From Dipteris shenzhenensis (lineage: Eukaryota > Polypodiophyta > Polypodiopsida > Gleicheniales), in the NCBI GenBank assembly GCA_047967505.1, contig CM106540.1: a stretch of 64,000 nt of DNA; one strand, given 5' to 3'. A program made the position numbers and the translations under genes. Every line of letters begins with the position of its first letter. Within the stretch, counting starts at the first letter, position 1. This document shows positions 55,801 to 64,000 of this stretch, one piece after another. Under the pieces are notes generated by a model. That model saw only the letters and a list, made by a program, of their open reading frames with translations, was not told the DNA's origin and ran no database searches.

Positions 55801-56140
55801 CGTGCGGACGTACGGACAGCGCCGTACGACCGTACGTCGTTCGTACAGTCGTACGGACGGACTGCGGCGGCGCATTTTTGCCCGCAGGGCAGCAGATCAG
55901 TGCGCAGGCGACGCAGCAGATCAGCAGCGCGGGCGCGAGCTAGGGCGTGGTCGCGGGCGCGGGCTAGGGCGTGGTCGCGGGCGCGTGCTGGGGCGTGGTC
56001 ACGGGCGGCGACGCGGGCCTCCTTGCACAGCAGCTGGTCACGAGCGGCGACACGGGCCTCCTTGCACAGCAGCTGCTAGTTGCAGCTCGAGGCGCCGCAT
56101 CTAGCAAGCAGCTAGCAGCTGCATAGCAGCTGCTACTAGC
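55801..56140 (+). repeat. GC-rich palindromic and tandem-repeat leader of copia-2
   Basis: At 55801-55856 the motifs GTACG and CGTAC occur many times in both orientations. At about 55928-56015 units like GGGCGCGGGCTAGGGCGTGG recur three times, followed by two 39-bp units containing CGGGCCTCCTTGCACAGCAG. The block lies between primer-binding site and gag, so it would be in the genomic RNA leader, where packaging or dimerisation signals normally sit. Confidence 0.75.
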
Positions 56141-57298
56141 TACTAAGCCTCTCGAGGCATTGCGCAGCTGGATCTCCTTTGACGTGCGTGTGTGCGCGTA
56201 GGGAGCCAGGCAAAGACTCGACTTTTTTTTTGGGGAAGCGTGCCTACTGCAGGGATAGAAAGTACAGCAGGTACTCTGCAGGTACAAAAAAGTACAGCAG
56301 GCACACCTTTTTTTTTGGAAGAGGAATAGTGCTGAAGCACTCTGTTTTGTGCATGTACGCGCAGTACATGAGTGACCATTTCAAAGGGCTTTTGCCTGGA
56401 TGTGTTTGCAGTATATGCCTTGAGGCAGTGTGTAGCCGGGGAGCACACATTTGCTTTGTTTCCGCAGTGCATTTGGTGACATTTGTTGCAGGTCACATTC
56501 TTTGTACGCACTTTGAAAATCTCAGTTGAGCCACGCTTGGTCAGGGCGCATCGAGTTTACTCGGTCCCTAACTGCCCATCGTTGACAGTGCTCAAAAGAT
56601 TTTCTTCTTGGTGTTTGTACTTTGTGATTTGTGTTGTTACTGAGTACACAGGGGCAGTCTATGCATTGCACATTGTCAGGTAAAAGTGTCAGAGAGATTT
56701 TCATATTGCATGCTACCTCAGTGTTGAGGTGTTCTCCACTTGATTCAGGTGTCAGATCAAGGGGCTTTTGCCCAGACTTTGTTTGATAGCACTTGGGTTA
56801 CCGACAGAGATCTTCAGATGCATTTTCTCCTCTTGGTATAAGGGTGATTGCTTGGGATTTATCCCATTTACTGTTGCAGGTTTTGTGACAGGCTGAAGGG
56901 TCATTTACTGTTTTTTGGGTGTTTGTCAAGTGGTTTCTGCAATTTAACTCAGTGCAATACCTCATCTGAGGTGGGAGAAGTGATCAGTACAGTCAGTACA
57001 GCAGTGTTTACAGCAGTGTTGGTGGTTTTGTCAGATGATTGTGCACTGTTAAGCACCTGTTGAGCAGCTGCAGCAGTCTGAAATTACTGTTTTTATGCCT
57101 CTTTGAGCTCAGTACAGTGTGTCAGAAGGTACAGTATTTGCAGGGTCATTTACTGTTTTGCTGCAGATTTTACTGACAGTAAAAACAGCACCATTGAGAG
57201 TGCTTCTGGCTCTTGAATAGAGCAGGTTTTTCTGAGAAATCAGAATTTTTTATTCAGTCTTTTTACTTCCAGGGAGTCAGGTATTTTCCTCATCTGAT

Positions 57299-60200
57299 AT
57301 GGCATCAAGGGGAAGTGATTCTTCAATTCTGAACATAAAGAAACTGGAAGGAGCACACAACTATGCATTATGGGCAGAACAGTGCTTGAATGTACTTCTG
57401 TTAAAGAAGATTGCTAAGCCCATAAGGGTGAAGGGTGTCAAGCCATCTGACATGGCAGCTGATGACTGGGAAGAGCTTGATTTGTCTGCGAGGGCAGCTA
57501 TCATGCTCACTATTTCAGACACTCTTGTGTTCAATGTACAGGCTGAAAAGACCTCTTATGGTCTATGGCAAAGACTAGAAGAATTGTATGCCCAAAAGAG
57601 CTCAGCCAGTAAGGTTTATTGGCTGAAGAAGCTGGTTGATCTTCGCATGAAGGAAGGTACAGCTATGACCTCACACTTGAGTGAGTTCAATGCCATTTTT
57701 ACACAGCTGATTGCACAGGGGTTGAACCTTGATGAGGAGTTCAAGGCTACTTTCTTGCTGTGTACCCTCCCCGAGAGTTGGGACACTTTCAAGACCACCC
57801 TGTCAAACTCGAATGCCACTCTTATTTATGCTGATGTAGAGAGCTCTCTCCTTATGGAGGAGATGAGCAGGAAGAATAATGCGGGCAGCAAGTCTTCAAA
57901 TGCTTTGCAGGTACAGGACAGAGGCAGGACTCAGCAGAAGGGGAGATCTGCTAGTAAGTCCAAATCCCGCAGTCAGTCCCGTGGCAAAAAGGACATTGAA
58001 TGCTTTTATTGTGGCAAGAAGGGACATGTGAAGTCGAAGTGCTTCAAGTTCATACGGGATCAGAAAGCCAAGAAGGCTGAAACAAAGGATGCAGGAAATG
58101 CAAGCAAAGGCAAAGGCAAGGCCAAGGCAGATGACTTGGATGCAGTGAATGTTGCAGCAGAGGACAGTGACAGTGACATACATGATGTTTTATGCTCTTC
58201 TGCTGTAATAGCACATGCTTTGGTTATTGATGGCCATGACATGCACACCTGGCTCTTGGATTCAGGTGCCTCTTTTCATGTTACTCCTCATAGGGAGTGG
58301 TTTACTTCCTACACAGGTACTCATGGAGTTGTTCATCTTGGGAACAACTATGCATGTCAGATTGCAGGGATTGGCAGTATACAGATAGTATTTCCTGATG
58401 GACGGTCATTTATGCTTGATGGTGTTCGCCATGTGCCGCAAATCAGGAAAAATCTGATTAGCAATGGCTTATTGGATGACAGTGGTTACCACACCACATT
58501 TGGGGATTCCAAATGGGTGATTACTGATGGCCAGACTGTAGTGGCTGAGGGTTTTAAGAGTGATACCTTGTACCCTCTTTATGTTTCCAGTGTGGGTAAT
58601 CATGTTGTTGCCATAACCGAGCTGCCAAAGGTTTCATTGTGGCATAGCCGGTTGGGACACATGTCTGTTAAAGGAATGCAAGAACTGTCACGTTTGGGTT
58701 ATCTGCCGCCTCTTTCTTTTTCAGATTTGCCTACTTGTGATCATTGTATATTTGGCAAGCACTCTGTCACTCCTCATAAGAGGAGAACTCCCCAGAATAG
58801 AGCACCACTTGATCTAGTGCACACTGATTTGTGTGAGATGCCACAGTTATCACTAGGGGGTGCAAAATATATTACTTTCATTGATGATGCCACACGTAAG
58901 GTGTGGGTCTATTTCTTGAAGCATAAGGGAGATGCCTTAGATGCTTTCAAGAAGTTTGTCGCTCAGGTTGAGAATCGGACAGGTCGTAGGCTGAAATGCC
59001 TCAGATCCGATAATGGGGGTGAGTATGTGTCACATGCTTTTGTGCAGTTTTGCCAAGCTAAGGGCATCAAACAGGAACTCACAGCCCCTCATAATGCATC
59101 TCAAAATGGTGCAAGTGAGCGGATGAATCGAACTATTCAGGAGAAGGTTCGATGTATGTTGTCTTATGCTGCATTATCCCATGGTTTTTGGGCAGAAGCC
59201 GTGCAAACAGCAGTTCACATTATTAACAGGTCGCCAAACAAGGCTTTGGAGTTGAAAGTGCCAGAGGAGGTGTGGTCTGGCAAGCCACCTTCATATAAGC
59301 ACTTACGTGTATTTGGCTGCGAGTGCTTTGCTCATGTACGCAAAGAACTGCGCACCAAACTGGATCCAAAGTCTATCAGATGCATCTTTATGGGTTATGG
59401 TGACGAAGGTGAAATGGGGTACAGGTTATGGGATCCCGTTAAACGGAAGATTATACGCAGCAATGATGTCATCTTTAAAGAAGATAGTGTACACAAGGAA
59501 CCCGTGCAACCTGTGGAATACAGGAGGGTTATTTATGATGATGTTGGACAGCAAAGAATGCCCATTTATATGCAGCAGCAGGCTGCTGCAGATCACCCCG
59601 TTCAAGAGGGTATACAGGCTGAAAATCAGCCAGATAATTTTGCCAATGATGCACCACTGGATGTGCCAACAGATGGGGCTTTAGAACAGCCAGATATGGT
59701 GGTACAGCCACCCGTCATGCATGAAGAACAGGCTGGACAGCAGCCTAATCCGGAACATTTTGTTAGGAGGAGCACCCGTGCACAACGGCCTCCTGCCAGG
59801 TTTGTTCCAGGAGCCAATAATGTGGCTGATTTTATCATGCTGTCAGATTGTGGTGAGCCTTCCAACTTCAAGGAAGCTATGGGAAGAACAGAGAAAAAGA
59901 AGTGGGAGAAAGCCATGCAGTCAGAAATGGACTCCCTACTTCAGAATGATACATGGGACTTGGTGCAGTTACCTGCAGGCAGAAAGGTTTTACCATGCAA
60001 GTGGGTTTACAAAGTCAAAGTGGATTCAAATGCTTTACCTAGGTATAAGGCCAGATTGGTTGCCAAGGGATTTAAGCAGGAGAAGGGCATTGACTTTGAT
60101 GAGATCTTTTCCCCTGTAGTCAAGATGACTACATTGAGAGCAGTGTTAGCTCTTGTTGCTCATGACGACATGGATTTATGTCAGATGGATGTGAAGACAG

Positions 60201-61399
60201 CTTTTCTTCACGGAGATCTTCATGATGAGATCTATATGAGTCAGCCAGAGGGATATGCTGTTAAAGGGAAAGAGCAGCTTGTGTGTAAGCTCAAGAGGAG
60301 CTTGTATGGACTCAAGCAGGCGCCAAGGGAATGGTACAAGAAGTTTGATGCCTTCATGCAGTCCCAAGGGTATCATCGGTGTGAGACCGATCATTGCTTG
60401 TACACCAAACGGGCAAAGGATGGCAGTTTGATGCTACTCATTCTATATGTGGATGACATGCTTATTGCCAGTAAATCTCAGCATGAGATTAGTGCTTTGA
60501 AGAAACAACTGCATAAGTCTTTTGACATGAAAGACTTGGGTGATGCAAATCATATTCTTGGCATGCGTATTACTCGTGACAGGTCCAAGGGACTTTTGTT
60601 TCTGTCACAGAAAGAGTATATTGACAAAGTACTGCAGAGGTTTAAAATGGAGGGGGGGAAGTCTATTAGTACCCCGTTGCCTCCACATTTAAAACTCAGC
60701 AGTAAGGACAGCCCCAGATCAGATGATGATAAGGCTGAAATGGCCAAGGTTCCGTAAGCATCTGCAGTTGGATCTTTGATGTATGCCATGGTTGCCACTC
60801 GTCCGGATATTGCTTTTGCGGTGGGAGTCATCAGCAGGTACATGGCAGATCCAGACAAGCGGCACTGGGAAGCAGTGAAAGGTGTCTTGAGGTATCTCAA
60901 AGGTACCAAAGACTTGTGCATATGCTATGGTAGGCAGGATGCATTGGTGCATGGTTTTACAGATTCAGACTATGCAGGGAATGCAGATAACCGGAAGTCT
61001 ACTACCGGTTATATTTTCACATTTGCAGGAGGTGCTATATCATGGGTGTCTCGGTTGCAGAAATGCGTTGCACTGTCAACCACAGAAGCTGAATATGTTG
61101 CAGCCACTGAGGCCTGCAAGGAAGCAATATGGCTTACTCGGCTGGTGGGAGATTTGGGCATTACAGGAGATATGCCAGTTTTGCATTGTGATAGTCAGAG
61201 TGCTATCATGTTGGCAAAGAATCCGGTCTTTCATCAGAAGACCAAGCACATAGAAGTGAAATATCATTTCATCAGGGAGGTACTGGAAGACAAGCGACTT
61301 GTGAAAGTGCATACTAATGATAATCCTGCAGATTTGCTCACTAAGAGCTTGCCTACAGAGCGGTTTGCACATTGCCGCCACATCATGGGATTAGGATGA
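57299..61399 (+). pseudogene. Copia-2 gag-pol polyprotein, one in-frame stop
   Basis: One frame from ATG 57299 spans 1366 codon positions. Gag starts with LNIKKLEGAHNYALWAEQCL and has a CCHC knuckle at residues 235-248 (CFYCGKKGHVKSKC). Protease has LLDSGAS with Asp321. The integrase zinc domain starts near His449, and the core triad is Asp510, Asp571 and Glu607 with the canonical D(35)E spacing. Reverse transcriptase has YVDDM with catalytic Asp1052/1053. RNase H begins after the stop and has DSQS with Asp1298. The sole lesion is TAA at codon 1153 (60755-60757), between RT and RNase H, where relatives have a sense codon. All catalytic residues checked are present. It makes gag particles and copies RNA into DNA for integration when intact. 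Confidence 0.95.
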
Positions 61400-61512
61400 G
61401 ACCATTCTTACTTTATGGTCTTGTATACAGTAACTGTATAACAGTAACTGTATATTGCTGTAATTTTTATTCTTTTCTCCCCTTTAGGCACATTGGCCTT
61501 TAGGTGGGAGGT

Positions 61513-61712
61513 TGTTGGGGTAAAGGCACATTGCCAACCCTTCATTAAAAGATAGGACACCTATGACTGTCTCAAGACAGTCATAGGGTAAACCTAATCC
61601 TAATAAAACACAAGTGAGTTTGTGGTGTGGCTCATTATTCTTCACACCCGCACTTGAGTGTCACTCTCTCTCACTCTCACTCTCTTGCTCCTCTTCTCCT
61701 TCTCTCCCTTCA
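61513..61712 (+). repeat. Copia-2 3' LTR
   Basis: 200 bp, no difference from the 5' LTR seen by eye. The equivalent hairpin is at 61560-61587. Confidence 0.96.
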
Positions 61713-61717
61713 GGATA

Positions 61718-61986
61718 TTCGATAGTGGATCTTGTTTTAGGAGATTTCAGATTGTCTATTTCCGTATTACTTATCTCGCTCTTTGATCAGAGGTGAAAAG
61801 GACTAGAGTGGGAGATATGTGACTATATACATGTCTAGAATAGTACCATTGACTGGATATAGCCAACTGAATTTTTACTGATTATCCTCAGGTAGGGGCA
61901 TTTCGAGGATAGATCAAGGGGATCATATCTTTGGTCAGGATTTTGCCCATTGATACTTCCATGAAGATTCTTCCATCATGAGTTAT
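61718..61986. other. Spacer between copia-2 and copia-3
   Basis: This sequence is the right flank of the copia-2 insertion and ends at the copia-3 LTR. No gene is visible. Confidence 0.5.
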
Positions 61987-62207
61987 TGTGGAAGGGGAGA
62001 GTGGGAGCACACCGACACACACAAGCAGGATAAACACAAGAAGTGTGGGGATAAAACGTATGTGTGTACCTCCCCTAGCACACAGTCAACCTTTTATATG
62101 AAAGGATAAGGTTACAACACTAAGTACGGTGTACTTAGTCTACTTAACAAATAAAGTACTAAGTGTACTAACTGTACTTGGGTGGCCATAGTGCCTTTAC
62201 CCCAACA
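61987..62207 (-). repeat. Copia-3 3' LTR
   Basis: It has TG...CA ends, a TATA-like ATATAAAAGG segment and a 9-bp hairpin (62119-62139) at a position similar to the copia-2 LTR hairpin. It shares the first 16 bases with copia-2 but the rest diverges. Confidence 0.85.
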
Positions 62208-62254
62208 ACCTCCCACTTAAAGGCAATATGCCCTCAAGTAAAAATAAATGAGGC

Positions 62255-63949
62255 TCAACCTATACCCATCAACTGTCGGCAATGTGCAAACCGCTCTGCA
62301 GGCAAGCCTTTTGTCAACAAATCTGCTGGATTATCATCTGTGTGAATCTTGACAAGCTGAATCAGCTTATCATCTATCACCTCCCTGATGAAGTGATACT
62401 TCACATCAATGTGCTTTGTCTTTGCATGAAAGACAGGATTGTGTGCCAACTGAATAGCACTCTGACTGTCACAATGCAACAATGGAATATCACCTGTAAT
62501 GCTCCCACTCTCCCCTTCCACAACACTCTGACTGTCACAATGCAACAATGGAATATCACCTGTAATGCCCAAGTTTCCCACTAGCCGAGATAACCATGAG
62601 GCCTCCTTGCATGCCTCTGTGGCTGCAATATATTCAGCTTCCGTAGTAGACAAGGCTATGCACTGCTGCATCCTTGACATCCATGACACTGCACCTCCAG
62701 TGAATGTATAAACATAACCGGTAGTAGACTTCCGGTTATCGGGATGACCAGCAAAATCTGGATCCACATAACCATGCACCTTTGCATCTCGCTTGCCAAA
62801 GCATATGCACAACTCCTGTGTGCCCTTCAGGTATCTCATGATACCTTTCACTGCATTCCAATGCTTCTTGCCTGGATTTGACATATACCTGCTAACCACT
62901 CCCACTGCAAACGCAATATCAGGTCTGGTTGCAACCATGGCATACATGAGACTGCCACAAGCTGAAGCATACGGAATCTTGGTCATTTCAGCCCTATCAG
63001 CATCTGAGTGTGGGCTGTCCATTGCACTAAGTTTCACATACGGAGGCAATGGAGAACTAAGGGTCTTCCCCCCCTCCATATGAAACCTGTGCAATACTTT
63101 GCCAATATATTCGGTCTGAGACAAATACAACAAACGCTGTCCCCTGTCTCTCCGTATCCGCATTCCCAGTATGTGATTTGCATCACCAAGGTCCTTCATA
63201 TCAAAGGCCTCATGCAATCTTTTCTTAAGGTCATCAAGCTCCTTACGAGCTTTACCAGCAATAAGCATGTCATCCACATATAAAATGAGAATGATTAAGC
63301 TGCCATTTGCAGCCCTTTTGGTATATAAGCAGTGATCGTCATCACTTCTCCTGAAACCTTGGGACTTCATGAAGGTATCAAATTTCTTATACCATTCCCT
63401 TGGTGCCTGTTTCAGCCCGTAAAGGCTCTTTTTAAGCTTGCATACAAGTGACTCCTTGCCCTTGACTGCAAATCCTTCTGGCTGCTGCATGTAGATCTCC
63501 TCATGAAGATCACCGTGAAGAAAGGCTGTCTTCACATCCATTTGGCATAATTCCAAATTCTCACATGCAACCAAAGCAAGTACAATCCTGAGTGTGGTCA
63601 TCTTAACCACTGGAGAAAAGATCTCATCAAAATCAACACCATACTCCTGCTTAAAGCCCTTGGCAACCAACCTGGCTTTATACCTTGGCTTAGCTCCAAG
63701 TGTGACTTTCAATCTATACACCCACTTGCATGGCAGTACTTTCATGCCCTTAGGCAACTGCACCAATTCCCAAGTATCATTTTTATGGAGACTGTCCATT
63801 TCAGACTTCATGGCTAGTTCCCATAGCCTTTTATCATGCATTTGCACGGCTTCCTTGAAGGTTCTCCACAATCTGTAAGCATAATAAAATATGCTCCTAG
63901 AACAAATCTGTCTGGCGGTTTCATTTGTCGAGTGGACCTTCGGACCCAT
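62255..63949 (-). CDS. Copia-3 reverse transcriptase and RNase H (partial pol)
   Basis: The frame is open for 564 codons and continues past the window edge, so the apparent ATG is not the true start. Reverse transcriptase motifs are LPCKWVYRLKV, YKARLVAKGFKQE, MDVKTAFLHGDLHEEIYM, LYGLKQAPREWYKKFD and LILYVDDMLIAG. RNase H has TTEAEYIAATEACKEA, two DSQS copies and TKHIDVKYHFIREV, ending LLTKGLPAERFAHCRQLMG. The protein is closely similar to copia-2. RNase H carries an in-frame 22-codon insertion (see 62458-62568) that repeats the segment ITGDIPLLHCDSQS. Whether the enzyme still works is unknown. Confidence 0.92.
   Translation of the reverse strand: MGPKVHSTNETARQICSRSIFYYAYRLWRTFKEAVQMHDKRLWELAMKSEMDSLHKNDTWELVQLPKGMKVLPCKWVYRLKVTLGAKPRYKARLVAKGFKQEYGVDFDEIFSPVVKMTTLRIVLALVACENLELCQMDVKTAFLHGDLHEEIYMQQPEGFAVKGKESLVCKLKKSLYGLKQAPREWYKKFDTFMKSQGFRRSDDDHCLYTKRAANGSLIILILYVDDMLIAGKARKELDDLKKRLHEAFDMKDLGDANHILGMRIRRDRGQRLLYLSQTEYIGKVLHRFHMEGGKTLSSPLPPYVKLSAMDSPHSDADRAEMTKIPYASACGSLMYAMVATRPDIAFAVGVVSRYMSNPGKKHWNAVKGIMRYLKGTQELCICFGKRDAKVHGYVDPDFAGHPDNRKSTTGYVYTFTGGAVSWMSRMQQCIALSTTEAEYIAATEACKEASWLSRLVGNLGITGDIPLLHCDSQSVVEGESGSITGDIPLLHCDSQSAIQLAHNPVFHAKTKHIDVKYHFIREVIDDKLIQLVKIHTDDNPADLLTKGLPAERFAHCRQLMGIG
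62458..62568 (-). repeat. 45-bp duplication with 21-bp filler inside RNase H
   Basis: The 45-bp segments at 62458-62502 and 62524-62568 are identical and separated by 21 bp (62503-62523). With adjoining bases the filler is a 23-bp perfect inverted match to 61986-62008, the outer end of the copia-3 LTR. The net gain is 66 bp, or 22 codons, in frame. Confidence 0.92.
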
Positions 63950-64000
63950 TGGTCTTGCTGTCCAACTTGCTGCTCACCTAAAACAGGTTGCTGTTCTAGT

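Larger units (their letters stand above)
55531..61712 (+). mobile_element. Copia-2: young full-length Ty1/copia retrotransposon
   Basis: The 200-bp LTRs at 55531-55730 and 61513-61712 read as identical. The 5-bp target duplication GGATA is at 55526-55530 and 61713-61717. The primer-binding site (ACTGGTATCAGAGCC) directly follows the 5' LTR, and the purine tract GGTGGGAGG precedes the 3' LTR. A long leader (about 1.57 kb) precedes a single gag-pol frame (57299-61399) interrupted by one TAA. Identical LTRs imply a very recent insertion. Confidence 0.97.
61987..64000 (-). mobile_element. Copia-3: relative of copia-2, minus strand, cut by window edge
   Basis: The 3' LTR is 61987-62207 (221 bp; on the minus strand it begins TGTTGGGGTAAAGGCA, as in copia-2, and ends CCACA). 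A purine tract (TTAAGTGGGAGG) lies next to it. The pol frame 62255-63949 runs to the window end. The 5' LTR, gag, protease and integrase are outside. Confidence 0.93.

Noticed and set aside
55802-56104. 100-codon Arg/Gly-rich frame in copia-2
   Set aside because: It is the translation of GC-rich tandem repeats in the leader, lies before gag and has no domain.

Overview
The window looks like nuclear DNA of a land plant with a large, transposon-rich genome. The evidence is two plant-type spliced genes (an FCS-like zinc finger gene and a DTX45-like MATE transporter), four Ty1/copia elements primed by initiator-Met tRNA, several decayed LINEs, and many CT/GA microsatellites. The transposon load, the multi-kilobase introns packed with elements and the LINE C-terminal zinc-knuckle type suggest a fern or other non-seed vascular plant. 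That placement is inference and is not proven by the sequence.

Layout. At 0.36-1.3 kb (minus) lies a two-exon FLZ gene, with GA/TG microsatellites upstream. From 2.2 to 19.7 kb is mostly AT-rich sequence with no recognisable gene. It holds a near-perfect hairpin (3.7 kb), a decayed copia fragment (11.2-12.9 kb, minus) and a 1.88-kb direct tandem duplication (14.7-18.5 kb). From 19.7 to 20.5 kb are simple repeats and minisatellites. From 20.8 to 26.1 kb is a nearly full-length but decayed LINE with an L1-ORF1p-like ORF1, an endonuclease, a reverse transcriptase and a pyrimidine-rich 3' tail.

The ten recognisable exons of the DTX45-like gene occupy 27.2-39.7 kb on the minus strand. All ten join in frame with GT-AG introns, and the chain ends in a family-like C-terminus. 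The 5' exons were not found. Two introns are expanded by a 227-bp tandem duplication, LINE pieces, an LTR with primer-binding site, and an LTR-like palindromic element. An 83-bp tandem duplication has doubled one 5' splice site. From 39.9 to 43.4 kb are a TATA-containing LTR-like stretch, a LINE 3' end and a terminal-inverted-repeat element.

From 43.4 to 53.2 kb a decayed copia element (copia-1) is nested in another LINE. The target-site duplication and a paralogous empty site at 36.04 kb both lie in this window. At 54.2 kb is a possible small host gene with a TATA box and an upstream ORF. Copia-2 (55.5-61.7 kb) is very young: its 200-bp LTRs look identical and its single gag-pol frame is broken by one stop. 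Copia-3 (minus, 62.0 kb to the window edge) is a relative arranged tail to tail with copia-2. Its RNase H domain carries an in-frame 66-bp insertion whose filler matches the end of its own LTR.

The most unusual signal is at 37.66-37.99 kb. It is an array of about ten short hairpins, many with UNCG-type loops, whose stems differ between units yet keep pairing. They lie inside an LTR-like element in a DTX45 intron.
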